From: Arthrobacter sp. CDRTa11
GTDB taxonomy: Bacteria; Actinomycetota; Actinomycetes; Actinomycetales; Micrococcaceae
Reading direction: 5' to 3'
DNA length: 64,000 bases
Assembly (NCBI RefSeq): GCF_026427775.1
Contig: NZ_CP044532.1
Span: forward strand, 2,666,001-2,730,000
Shown: positions 8,735-17,432 of the stretch, in pieces
How the letters are laid out: each line of letters opens with the position of its first letter
How positions within the stretch are numbered: the stretch's first letter is position 1
The notes under the pieces: generated by a model
Databases searched by the model: none
What the model saw: only the letters and a program-made list of their open reading frames with translations
Told to the model about the DNA's origin: nothing
Made by a program: the position numbers and the translations under genes

Positions 8735-10228
8735 ATGACCGAGCAGGAACCGGCCCCGCGCAGGGCCGCTGCGGATTCAGAAAGCAGTGCAGGCCACCCC
8801 GAGGATTCGGCCTTCGCCTCCACATCTGTGGAGGACGGGGAGGCCCCTGGCCTGGTTGACCCGGACGCCGTCGACACGTCCTTGCGCAGTACGCAGGAGC
8901 GGTCCCGCACCTTCACCGGGATTCTGGTGAACACCGCCCTGGCGAACATCACCACCAGCTATCTATGGTTCGCCCTGACCTTCTGGGTGTACCTGGAGAC
9001 GCGCAACGTGATCGCCACAGGGGTGGTTGGCGGCGCATACATGCTGTTGATCGCCCTTTCCAGCATCAGCTTTGGCACCTTTGTGGACCGCTACCGGAAG
9101 CTTGCTGTGATGCGCTTCGCCGCCGCTTTCACGCTGGTGATGTTCGTGCTGTCCGGGGTCATGTTCCTGCTGACCCCCACCGCACAGCTGCTGGATCTGA
9201 CCCAGCCGTGGTTCTGGATCTTCACGCTGATCATCCTGGTGGGCGCTGTCGTGGAAAACATGCGCAACGTGGCCCTCTCCACCATCGTCACCATCCTCAT
9301 CGAGCCGGACCGGCGCGCCAACGCGAACGGGATGGTTGGCATGGTGCAGGGGCTGGCCTTTATCGTCACCTCAGTGCTCTCGGGGCTCTCGATCGGGCTG
9401 CTGGGCATGGGCTGGACCATTGTTGTCGCCGTGGTGCTCACCGTACTGGCCTTCGCGCACCTGCTCTTCCTGCGCATGCCGGAGGAAGTACGGGTTGCCG
9501 CCACGGACGCGCACGGCGCCTTCGACCTGCGCGGTTCCATCGCCGCGGTGTTGGCCGTTGCCGGGCTGTTTGCGCTGATCCTGTTCTCAACGTTCAACAA
9601 CTTTATTGGCGGCGTTTACATGGCGCTGATGGATCCGTATGGGCTGGAGATGTTCCCCGTGGAGATCTGGGGAGCCGTCTTTGCGCTGGGGTCCACCGGC
9701 TTCATCATTGGCGGCGCGCTGGTGGGCAAGTTCGGGCTGGGGCCCAACCCGTTGCGCACCATGCTTCTCGCTGTGGTGGTGATGGGGGTCCTCGGTGCTG
9801 TCTTTACGGTGCGCGAATGGGCGTGGCTGTACATCGCCGGCATCTGGCTGTACCTGGTCCTGATACCCGTTGTGGAGGCGGCCGAGCAAACGGTCATCCA
9901 GCAGGTGGTGCCGCTTCAGCGGCAGGGCAGGGTGTTCGGGTTCGCCATGGCGTTCGAGTCGGCTGCAGCGCCGATTACCTCCTTCCTGATTGCGCCCATC
10001 GCGCAGTTCTGGATCATCCCCTACGCGCGGTCCGCCGACGGCGCGGCCCAGCTGGCACCGCTGCTGGGCGAGGGCACCTCCCGCGGCATCGCCCTGGTGT
10101 TCCTGATCGCCGGGATCATCATGGTGGTGGCTGCGTTGCTTGCCTTCCTGACCCCGGTGTACCGCCGGGTTTCGGCGTCATATGCGCAGGCGGCTACAGA
10201 CGCGAAAGCGACAACGGACACTGTTTGA
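8735..10228 (+). CDS. Major facilitator superfamily transporter
   Basis: The 497-residue protein has a 60-residue hydrophilic N-terminus and then about 12 membrane segments. The short basic motif FGTFVDRYRKLAVMR after helix 2 is the MFS motif A region. It resembles macrolide/enterobactin-exporter-type MFS proteins (MFS_3), so efflux is the more likely direction; the substrate is unknown. The ATG at 8735 lies within an open frame that begins at 8681. The gene is followed by a strong terminator hairpin and faces the SLC13 gene. Confidence 0.85.
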   Translation: MTEQEPAPRRAAADSESSAGHPEDSAFASTSVEDGEAPGLVDPDAVDTSLRSTQERSRTFTGILVNTALANITTSYLWFALTFWVYLETRNVIATGVVGGAYMLLIALSSISFGTFVDRYRKLAVMRFAAAFTLVMFVLSGVMFLLTPTAQLLDLTQPWFWIFTLIILVGAVVENMRNVALSTIVTILIEPDRRANANGMVGMVQGLAFIVTSVLSGLSIGLLGMGWTIVVAVVLTVLAFAHLLFLRMPEEVRVAATDAHGAFDLRGSIAAVLAVAGLFALILFSTFNNFIGGVYMALMDPYGLEMFPVEIWGAVFALGSTGFIIGGALVGKFGLGPNPLRTMLLAVVVMGVLGAVFTVREWAWLYIAGIWLYLVLIPVVEAAEQTVIQQVVPLQRQGRVFGFAMAFESAAAPITSFLIAPIAQFWIIPYARSADGAAQLAPLLGEGTSRGIALVFLIAGIIMVVAALLAFLTPVYRRVSASYAQAATDAKATTDTV

Positions 10229-10308
10229 GCGCCATTAATCAGCGCAGGATGTGCCGGGATGACGAACCGCCGAGCGGCAAACAATAGCGGGAAGGCACCA
10301 GATGAAGT

Positions 10309-10340
10309 AGGAGGGGAGGCTTTTAGCCTCCCCTCCTTTC
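10309..10340. terminator. Bidirectional intrinsic terminator
   Basis: A perfect 12-bp stem (AGGAGGGGAGGC / GCCTCCCCTCCT) with a 5-base loop TTTTA lies between two convergent genes, the MFS transporter and the SLC13 transporter. A short T run follows on the plus strand. Confidence 0.85.
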
Positions 10341-10373
10341 CATCGGGTTTTCGGTCTTGGCTTCCGGCAGCGG

Positions 10374-11906
10374 CTATCCGCCGGCGAATACCAGGGTGGC
10401 GAGCGGGTACCCGATCACGACGATGCTGAGGGCGGACACCAGGGTGGCATACACGCCGTACCGTACAACGGCTCCCGGCTTGACCCAGGGATCGCCGAAG
10501 ATCAGGGCAACCGATGCGAGGGATGACGGCAGGGCGAAGCCCATCTGCGCTGCCAGGATCACCAGCGTGCCGACCAGCCTGTTGTCCACACCCAGCACTT
10601 CGGCAAGGGGAACGCACACCGCGACGAACATGATGATCACAGGAACATGGTTGGCCACGTTGGTGATGAACGCGATCGCCAGCACCATTACGAGCATTAC
10701 CAGGAGCGGGCTCATACCGGAGGCGAAGAGCGGACTGAGGGCGCCCACCAGGAAGGTGTTCAGCCCCACCGCATCCTCGGTGAGCAGCGTGCCAAAGAGC
10801 ATCGCGCAGGCCACCAGCGAGATGACGCCCCACGGGACGGTGCGGAGCGCCGACGTGTGATCCAGGAGTGGTTTGCCGTCAATGCGCAGGAGCATCAAAA
10901 GGATGACGCCGAAGAGTGTGGGGACAATCAGCGTGATCTCGTCAAAGAAGGTGACGATGCCCGCTTGCGGATCGATGAGGCTGACGAGCCCCGGCAGGAT
11001 CCAGGTGATGACCACCAGGGAGAAAATGACTGCCGTGGCCACTTCACGGCGGCTTAGCGGTGTGGCGTTTTCTGTGGCCAGTTCGGCGAAGTCCACGTCG
11101 TTGAAGCGCTCCATGCCCGGCTTAACGACGTAGCGGAGGAACAGGATAATGAGGCAGGCTGCGACGACGCCCACCGGAATGCCTACCAGCATGTACTCGA
11201 CGAATCCGATCGAAGCACCTCCCGAAGCTCCGGTAAACACACCCAGGCCGATGAGTGTAACGGGGTGCGAAATCGGCGTGATGGCGAATGCGATGTTGAT
11301 TAGGAACGTGCAGCCGATGATCACCACGAGCGGATACTTCTCGCCGTAGGTGTATCCGAGCTTGCGGAAGACGGCATTGAGGAGGGCGATCATAAACACC
11401 AGCGTGGGAATGAGGTCAAGGAACATGCCCAGGAAGAACGCGCAGGCGAACAAGGTGTACGTGAAAGCCCAGGGGCTTCGACGCGCCCACCGCCGGGAGA
11501 GGAACCAATCGGCGATCCTGCTGGTCAGGCCCGATTCATTGAGGGCGTAGGTCAGGAGCAGGCTGCCGATCACAAAGGCCACCACCCAGTTGCCCACCGA
11601 CTCCTGCAGCGACTTCCAAATTCCGTGAAGCGCTGCCGGCTCCATGACTGAGTTGATAAAGAAGGCGCTCAGCGCGATGCCCAGGACGCTGGGCCACACC
11701 AGGTCAACGGTAGTCCAGAGGTAGAGGGTTCCCACGAAAACACCCACCACCGCCATGCCTGTGGGTGTCAGGGGAGCCGGTGCGGGGAGCAACGAAATGA
11801 CCGCCATCAGGGCCAGGCCGATGAGCGTGTTCAGAAGGTAGGACGATTTGGTGCGTGGAGTGGGTGCTGCTGTCTCGGTACGCCGGAGCGTTGTTGGAAT
11901 CATCAT
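10374..11906 (-). CDS. SLC13/DASS-family anion (dicarboxylate) symporter
   Basis: The 510-residue protein has a hydrophilic N-terminus of about 25 residues and then about 12 membrane segments. Features of the divalent anion:sodium symporter family include LTPTGMAVVGVFVGTLYLW near the start and NVANHVPVIIMF late in the protein. Likely substrates are dicarboxylates or aromatic acids. It is 70 bases downstream of the alcohol dehydrogenase gene on the same strand, and the two may form the last transcription unit of aromatic cluster A. Import of a cluster substrate is a reasonable inference but not shown. Confidence 0.85.
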   Translation of the reverse strand: MMIPTTLRRTETAAPTPRTKSSYLLNTLIGLALMAVISLLPAPAPLTPTGMAVVGVFVGTLYLWTTVDLVWPSVLGIALSAFFINSVMEPAALHGIWKSLQESVGNWVVAFVIGSLLLTYALNESGLTSRIADWFLSRRWARRSPWAFTYTLFACAFFLGMFLDLIPTLVFMIALLNAVFRKLGYTYGEKYPLVVIIGCTFLINIAFAITPISHPVTLIGLGVFTGASGGASIGFVEYMLVGIPVGVVAACLIILFLRYVVKPGMERFNDVDFAELATENATPLSRREVATAVIFSLVVITWILPGLVSLIDPQAGIVTFFDEITLIVPTLFGVILLMLLRIDGKPLLDHTSALRTVPWGVISLVACAMLFGTLLTEDAVGLNTFLVGALSPLFASGMSPLLVMLVMVLAIAFITNVANHVPVIIMFVAVCVPLAEVLGVDNRLVGTLVILAAQMGFALPSSLASVALIFGDPWVKPGAVVRYGVYATLVSALSIVVIGYPLATLVFAGG

Positions 11907-11976
11907 CGGGTCCTTTACAAGTTGTTCCGGATCACATCGACGTGATCCGGGAGGCGTGGCAGTTGAGGTCCGTCAG

Positions 11977-13092
11977 TTAGGACGGGGAAATAATGAAATT
12001 GCTGAATCCGCCGTTGCGGGCCGATATGCCGGAAATGGCCTCATTGACTTTTTCCAGCGGGAAAACGACGTGCTCAAAAACTGAAAGGTCCACGGCGCCC
12101 GAGCCGGCCATGTCAGCCATCGCCTGGCCCTCGCCGGCGCTGAACCAGCACGATCCGATCAAACGCAGCTGCTGGTCCATCATGTGGTGCACATCAATGG
12201 GGACCAGGCCGGCCGTGGCCCCGATGTTGACTGCCACGCCGCCACGCCGGAGCGATTTCAGCCCTTCATTGAAGATTTCGTGGTCAGCGCCCGGACCCAG
12301 CGCGTCGATGTGAACGTCGACGCCTTCGCCGGTGACGGACTTTACCCAGTCGCTGACGGGCCCATCGGACAGGGAATGAGTCCGGATTCGGTCCGGGGCC
12401 AGGGCCTGGACCTTCTCCAGCAGTTCCCGGTTGCGCCCGGTACCCAGCACGGCCGGTGCCCCCATGGCCAGGGCAAACAGGGCAACGCCCAGGCCAAGGG
12501 TTCCGCTGATCCCGTTGATCAGCACTGTGGTGGTGGAACCGACTCCCGCTTTGCGGAGGGCCGCATAGCCGGTTCCCAGGTAGCCAAGCCGTGCCCCTGT
12601 TTCAAAGCCCACGTTTGCCGGAAGCTTTACCAGCGAATACTGGGGGGCAATCATGTACTCCGCCAGTCCGCCGTAGGGATACCGGTCCAGCATCATTCCG
12701 CTGGTGGGCGTCAGGCCAAAGTATCCGGCGAACGCGAAGTTCTGGCAGTGCATCCGGTTGTTCGAACGGCATTCGCGGCAGGAGTCGCAGTAGCGGCCCG
12801 GGTTGACATAAACGCGGTCTCCCGGCTTGAAGCCCTGCACGCCGGGGCCAACTTCATCCACGACGCCGGCAGGGTCCAGCCCGAAGATGGCCGGAAGGGC
12901 GGGCAGCGGATTCTGCGGAAACCAGGTGGTCCAGTTCCGCAGCACATTGGCCAGGTTGGGGACAATGTTGCAGGCCTTGATCCTGATACGTACGTCCAGG
13001 GGTCCGGGGGATGGAAGAGGTACCCGTTCGAGGGTCATCGGGGCAGAGACGTCGTGCATCCGGGCTGCCAACATCGTTGTTGTTTCAGTCAT
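11977..13092 (-). CDS. Zinc-binding MDR alcohol dehydrogenase (paralog 1)
   Basis: The 371-residue medium-chain dehydrogenase has the catalytic-domain start ACNIVPNLANV. The structural-zinc cysteines are in a C-x2-C-x2-C-x7-C arrangement (YCDSCRECRSNNRMHC), and the Rossmann glycines are in INGISGTLGLGVAL. It is one of three paralogs in the window; the others are at 23869 and 48055. They share an unusual segment, NWTTWFPQNPLPALPAIFGLDP (NWETWYPQMPLP... in the third), which suggests a common, specialised substrate. It probably oxidises a benzylic or related alcohol from the VAO-initiated pathway. It is separated from the upstream aldehyde dehydrogenase by a terminator, so it starts a new transcription unit. 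Confidence 0.85.
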   Translation of the reverse strand: MTETTTMLAARMHDVSAPMTLERVPLPSPGPLDVRIRIKACNIVPNLANVLRNWTTWFPQNPLPALPAIFGLDPAGVVDEVGPGVQGFKPGDRVYVNPGRYCDSCRECRSNNRMHCQNFAFAGYFGLTPTSGMMLDRYPYGGLAEYMIAPQYSLVKLPANVGFETGARLGYLGTGYAALRKAGVGSTTTVLINGISGTLGLGVALFALAMGAPAVLGTGRNRELLEKVQALAPDRIRTHSLSDGPVSDWVKSVTGEGVDVHIDALGPGADHEIFNEGLKSLRRGGVAVNIGATAGLVPIDVHHMMDQQLRLIGSCWFSAGEGQAMADMAGSGAVDLSVFEHVVFPLEKVNEAISGISARNGGFSNFIISPS

Positions 13093-13290
13093 GTCTGGTC
13101 CTAGAGAGAAATCAGGGTGCGCGGAAGTGCCGCGCCAAGATAAATCGGGGAGGAACTGCGGGGATTCCCAACGATGCAGGAAGTCCGTTGCAATGTTCTA
13201 TAAGTTTTGCTGGTCACAGAGTGCGTCACCATCGCTTTCCCACTGGACGGGAAAGATGTTCAGGCCCTGAGGCGGCCAACATCAGCGCAC

Positions 13291-13327
13291 AGCAAAAGGG
13301 ACGGGGCGGCCATTGACCGCCCCGTCC
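13291..13327 (-). terminator. Intrinsic terminator of the cluster A minus-strand operon
   Basis: An 11-bp perfect GC stem (GGACGGGGCGG / CCGCCCCGTCC) with a 7-base loop is followed, in the minus direction, by CCCTTTTGC. It lies 48 bases after the aldehyde dehydrogenase stop. The remaining bases up to the next start at 13092 show no other clear element. Confidence 0.8.
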
Positions 13328-13374
13328 GCAGGTGACTCTGCACACCGTCGAAAGTCAGGGCATTTCGGTGTGGA

Positions 13375-14856
13375 CTAGCTGGTGTAGGGGTCGTTGATGC
13401 CGATGTATTGGGTGGTGGTGTATTCGGCGATGCCTTCGGAGCCGCCTTCGCGGCCGAGGCCTGATTGCTTGACGCCGCCGAAGGGTGCTGCGGCGTTGGA
13501 GATGACGCCGGCGTTGAAGCCCACCATGCCGAATTCGATCTGTTCGGCCACCCGCAGGAGCCTGTTGAAGTCCCGGCTGTAGACGTAAGAGGCGAGGCCG
13601 TATTCACTGGCGTTGGCGAGCCTGATGGCGTCTTCTTCGGTGCTGAAGGTGGTGACGGGGGCGACGGGGCCGAAGATTTCCTGGCGGAGGATGGCGGCGT
13701 CGTTGGGGACGTTGGCCAGGACGGTGGGGTGGTAGAAGTAGCCGGGGCCGTCTACGGGTGCTCCGCCGGTGACGGCTGTTGCTCCGGCGTCGACGGCGGC
13801 TGCCACGAGGGCGTGCACGTCGTCGCGGGCGCCGGCGTCGATGAGCGGGCCCACCTGGCTGTTGGGGTCGGTTCCGTGGCCGGTGGTCAGGGCGCCCATT
13901 GCGGCGGCGAATTTGGCGGTGAATTCCTGGGCGACGGATTCGTGGACGAGGAACCTGTTCGCGGCGGTGCAGGCCTCTCCCATGTTCCGCATCTTGGCAG
14001 CCATGGCGCCTTCGACGGCCTTGTCGACGTCGGCGTCTTCGAACACTATGAAGGGCGCGTTTCCGCCCAGTTCCATCGAGGTGCGGAGCACGTTCTGTGC
14101 GGCGTCGGCCATCAGTCTTTTGCCCACCGGGGTGGAGCCGGTGAACGAGACCTTCCGCAGCCGGGAATCCTTCAGCAGTGGCCCGGAGATCCCCGACGCG
14201 GAGGATGATGGCACGACGTTCAGGACGCCGGCGGGCAGGCCGGCGTCGAGCATGGTCTGCGCGAAGTACTGGGCGGTCAGCGGGGTGAGCTTGGCGGGTT
14301 TGAGGACCATGGTGCAGCCTGCGGCGACGGCCGGGGCGACTTTGCGGGTGGCCATCGCGAGCGGGAAGTTCCAGGGCGTGATGAGCAGGCAGGGTCCGAC
14401 GGGTTTGTGCTGGACCAGGATCTTGTTCTTGCCCTCGGGTGTGGTGAGGTAGCGGCCGTAGTCGCGGACGGCTTCTTCGGAGAACCAGCGCAGGAACTCG
14501 GCGCCGTAGGTGACTTCGCCTCGGGCTTCGGCCAGGGGTTTGCCCATTTCCAGTGTCATCAACAGGGCGAAGTCCTCGGCCCGTTCGGTGACCAGGTCAA
14601 AGGCACGGCGGAGAATCTCCGCCCGAACCCGGGGTGCGGTCCTGGCCCAGGATGCCTGCGCTGCGTCAGCCGCGTCCAGCGCGGCGAGGGCGTCTTCGCT
14701 GGTTGCGGAGGCGAGGGTGGCGAGCACGTCACCGGTTGCGGGGTCGTGCACGTCAAACGTGCCGCCGTCGGACGCGTCCCGCCATTGCCCGCCGATCAGC
14801 AGGCCGGTGGGCACGGTGTCCAGCAATTTCAGTTCGTTAAGTACGGGGACAGACAT
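13375..14856 (-). CDS. NAD(P)-dependent succinate-semialdehyde dehydrogenase family (ALDH)
   Basis: The 493-residue aldehyde dehydrogenase carries the catalytic glutamate in MELGGNAPF and the catalytic cysteine in NMGEACTAANRF. The cofactor loop FTGSTPVGKRL and the NFPLAM segment are also present. It is closest in pattern to the GabD succinate-semialdehyde dehydrogenases. It follows the ThDP enzyme by 71 bases; a decarboxylase plus an aldehyde dehydrogenase would convert a 2-oxo acid to the shortened acid. The true substrate in this operon is not clear. An intrinsic terminator follows. Confidence 0.88.
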   Translation of the reverse strand: MSVPVLNELKLLDTVPTGLLIGGQWRDASDGGTFDVHDPATGDVLATLASATSEDALAALDAADAAQASWARTAPRVRAEILRRAFDLVTERAEDFALLMTLEMGKPLAEARGEVTYGAEFLRWFSEEAVRDYGRYLTTPEGKNKILVQHKPVGPCLLITPWNFPLAMATRKVAPAVAAGCTMVLKPAKLTPLTAQYFAQTMLDAGLPAGVLNVVPSSSASGISGPLLKDSRLRKVSFTGSTPVGKRLMADAAQNVLRTSMELGGNAPFIVFEDADVDKAVEGAMAAKMRNMGEACTAANRFLVHESVAQEFTAKFAAAMGALTTGHGTDPNSQVGPLIDAGARDDVHALVAAAVDAGATAVTGGAPVDGPGYFYHPTVLANVPNDAAILRQEIFGPVAPVTTFSTEEDAIRLANASEYGLASYVYSRDFNRLLRVAEQIEFGMVGFNAGVISNAAAPFGGVKQSGLGREGGSEGIAEYTTTQYIGINDPYTS

Positions 14857-14927
14857 GTTTTTCCGTTCATAAAAGGGGAGTCAGGAGGTGGAAAGCAGCT
14901 GCAGGCCGGCTTCCTGCCGCGGTGCCT

Positions 14928-16700
14928 TTAGTAGGCTCTAACCCTTTGCTCAACCACCAGGTGGATGAGCGCGAACCTCTGCTCTTCATCGATGGCGCTG
15001 AGGGCCGCTTCGATGGCGGCGGGGATATCGGCGTCGCGTTCCACCTTTATTCCGAAGCCGCCGAAGGCCTGCGCCATGAGCGCGAATTCCGGGTTTTTCA
15101 GCTGGGTTCCGGAGACCCGTTCGGGGTAGTGCCGTTCCTGGTGGGTGCGGATGGTCCCGTATTCCTGGTTGTCCATCACGATGACCAAAGGAGTGGCTCC
15201 ATACTGCGCGGCGGTGGCTAGTTCCTGGCCGTTCATGAGGAATTCCCCGTCGCCGGCGATGGTCACCACGCGCCTGCCGGGGTATTCCAGGGAGGCCGCG
15301 ATGGCGGAGGGAACGGAGTAGCCCATGGAGCCGTTGCGGGCGCTGATCATCGAGGCATAACGCTGGGTAGGGAAGTAGCGGTGTGCCCAGTTGGTGTGCT
15401 CCCCGGCGCCGAGGGTAACCATCGCGTCGGCAGGCAGCGTGGGCACGAGGTTGGCCATCAGCGTGTCCATCCGTGCCGGACCGGCCGACGGCGTCGCCGG
15501 CGGGAGCGCGGCGAAGGCAACCTGCTCGGCCCGCATCCTTCCTGTCCAGGCTTTCCACTCTTCTTTCACCGGAAGCTGGATCTTGGCAAGGTCGCGGATG
15601 AACACGTCGGGTTTGGCCACGATCTGATAGGAAACGGGGCCGGAGCGGCCCCGGAGGGAGGGATCGATGGTGACGAGGAAGTTCTTTTTGTTCCAGTCCT
15701 GGCGGCACAGGAATCCGTCGGTGATGACGTCGCCGGGGACGGTGCCAACGAAGATGAGCAGGTCGGTTTCTTCCAGCAGGTCGTAGGTGGGGCGGGGCCG
15801 GCCGTAACCGATAGGACCAACGTAGGAGGGGGAATCGAATGGAACAGTACCCTCGGTGCGCCACTCTGCGGCGGCAGGGATGTGGTGCTTTTCCAGCCAT
15901 TCGGTGAGCTGGTCGGCGCCTTCCTGGGTCCAGTCGTTCCCGCCGGTGACAAACAGTGGCTTGGTTGAGGCGGCAAGGGCTGCGGAAAGGGCGTCTGAAT
16001 CGGTGCCTGTCATTCCGCCGGTTGCCACCGGGATGGGCGGGTGCGGCGTCGGATCAATCTGTTTGCGGATGACGTCCTCGGGCAGGCCGATGACCACCGG
16101 GCCGGGCCTGCCGCTCATGGCGGCGAAGAAGGCCTCAGCGACGATTTCGGAAGCACGCTCGGCGTGGTCCAGGACCATCACACGCTTGGCGCCGGTGTCG
16201 AACCAGGCTTTGATGTCGAATTCCTGGAACGCCTCGCGGTCCCGGTGCGCGAAGGGTATCAGCCCCACAAACAGGACCATGGGCGTGGAGTCCTGCCAGG
16301 CGGTGTGCAGGCCGACGTGAGCATTGGCGGCACCGGGTCCCCGGGTAACCATCGCGACACCCGGCAGTTGGTTCATTTTCCCGTCGGCTTCCGCCATGTA
16401 GGTGGCTCCGCCCTCGTGGCGGCAAACAATCGTTTCGATGTCCGAGCCGTGCAGCCCGTCCAGGACGTCAAGGAAGCTTTCGCCCGGAACGATATGGGTG
16501 CGCTTGACGCCGTGGGCCACCAGGGCGTCAACGATGACGTGCCCTGCAGACTTCGTTGCCGGGGCGGCCGTACGGGGTGATGCGCTTCCTGTGCCCGTCG
16601 TTGTTTGAGGCGCTGTTTGGGGCGCTGTTTGGGCCGGCAGGGCCGGGTCGGGGGATAGGGACGCAACTGCGCCGCTTGAGGTTTCTACCTGTGATGTCAT
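14928..16700 (-). CDS. Thiamine-diphosphate-dependent enzyme, acetolactate-synthase-like
   Basis: The protein has 590 residues. The three ThDP-enzyme domains can be followed: the N-terminal pyrimidine-binding domain with the catalytic glutamate in IVCRHEGGATYMAEADGK, a central domain, and the C-terminal PP-binding domain with GDGEFLMNGQELATA...VIVMDNQEYGTIR (the GDG...N motif). The ATG at 16700 is preferred, with GGAAA upstream; the first 50 residues are a Thr/Pro/Ala-rich leader. The family covers acetolactate synthase, benzoylformate decarboxylase and related carboligases. Its place between LigK and an aldehyde dehydrogenase argues for a catabolic 2-oxo-acid decarboxylase or carboligase, because no small regulatory subunit gene is present. 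Confidence 0.85.
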   Translation of the reverse strand: MTSQVETSSGAVASLSPDPALPAQTAPQTAPQTTTGTGSASPRTAAPATKSAGHVIVDALVAHGVKRTHIVPGESFLDVLDGLHGSDIETIVCRHEGGATYMAEADGKMNQLPGVAMVTRGPGAANAHVGLHTAWQDSTPMVLFVGLIPFAHRDREAFQEFDIKAWFDTGAKRVMVLDHAERASEIVAEAFFAAMSGRPGPVVIGLPEDVIRKQIDPTPHPPIPVATGGMTGTDSDALSAALAASTKPLFVTGGNDWTQEGADQLTEWLEKHHIPAAAEWRTEGTVPFDSPSYVGPIGYGRPRPTYDLLEETDLLIFVGTVPGDVITDGFLCRQDWNKKNFLVTIDPSLRGRSGPVSYQIVAKPDVFIRDLAKIQLPVKEEWKAWTGRMRAEQVAFAALPPATPSAGPARMDTLMANLVPTLPADAMVTLGAGEHTNWAHRYFPTQRYASMISARNGSMGYSVPSAIAASLEYPGRRVVTIAGDGEFLMNGQELATAAQYGATPLVIVMDNQEYGTIRTHQERHYPERVSGTQLKNPEFALMAQAFGGFGIKVERDADIPAAIEAALSAIDEEQRFALIHLVVEQRVRAY

Positions 16701-16752
16701 CTGAAATTTCCGTTTCCTTGTTCGCAAGCGAACGTGGGATAAGTGGGGTCGG

Positions 16753-17430
16753 CTAGCGAAGGTACTGCAGGCCCTTGGCCTCAAGGCGGGTGCGCATTCC
16801 ATTCACCACATCCAGGCTCAGGAGTCCCTGGGCATAGAGGGCGCGCTTCTCTTCCTCAGCGGCCTCCCGGCGCAGGCCTGCTTCAAGGACAGCAGCGGCA
16901 TCCTCCCGGCGGACAACGCAGATACCGTCGTCGTCCGCGACGATGACGTCGCCTGGAGTGATGAGCTGGCCGCCGCACACAATGGGAACCTGGACGTTGG
17001 CCAGAGTCTCCTTGACGGTGCCCTGCGCGCTGACCGCCTTGCTCCAGACGGGAAAACCCATACTCCTGAGTATCGCGACGTCCCGGACGCCTGCATCGAT
17101 GACGAGGCCGCGGACGCCGCGCGCCATGGCGGACGTTGCGAGCAGATCTCCGAAATACCCGTCGTCACACGGCGAGGTGGGTGTCACCACGAGGATGTCC
17201 CCTGGCTGTGCCTGCTCGAGTGCCACGTGGATCATCCAGTTATCGCCCGGGGCAACCTCGCAGGTGACAGCCGTGCCGGCAATGGCGGCGTCCGACTGGC
17301 GGGGCTGCAATCGCGAGTGGAGAAGTCCGGAGCGCTCCTGGGCCTCGTGTGTTGTGGCCACTCCCAGCCCTGCGAAGGCCGAGGCGATTTCGGATGGGGT
17401 CCGTTCAATGGTGTTGATGACGCGTGCCAT
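16753..17430 (-). CDS. ligK: 4-carboxy-4-hydroxy-2-oxoadipate aldolase (LigK/RraA-like), cluster A
   Basis: The 225-residue protein belongs to the HMG/CHA aldolase (RraA-like) family. It should cleave 4-carboxy-4-hydroxy-2-oxoadipate to pyruvate and oxaloacetate, the last step of gallate and protocatechuate 4,5-cleavage. The metal/pyruvate site motif IDAGVRD gives Arg116 and Asp117, matching the LigK active-site pair, and [12 protein letters not shown] and GDILVVTP are other conserved parts. It starts 2 bases after the SBP-fold gene ends. The close neighbour ligJ makes the LigK assignment much better than the RNase-regulator RraA role. Confidence 0.88.
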   Translation of the reverse strand: MARVINTIERTPSEIASAFAGLGVATTHEAQERSGLLHSRLQPRQSDAAIAGTAVTCEVAPGDNWMIHVALEQAQPGDILVVTPTSPCDDGYFGDLLATSAMARGVRGLVIDAGVRDVAILRSMGFPVWSKAVSAQGTVKETLANVQVPIVCGGQLITPGDVIVADDDGICVVRREDAAAVLEAGLRREAAEEEKRALYAQGLLSLDVVNGMRTRLEAKGLQYLR

Positions 17431-17432
17431 GG

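Noticed and set aside
8965..10287. Long alternative plus-strand open frame over the MFS gene
   Set aside because: It reads as Arg/Ala/Gly-rich sequence without family motifs and overlaps a clear 12-helix transporter; such shadow frames are normal in high-GC DNA.
16753..17430. Calling this the RNase E regulator RraA or a demethylmenaquinone methyltransferase
   Set aside because: That is a frequent mislabel of the family; the ligJ neighbour and the IDAGVRD motif fit the LigK aldolase.
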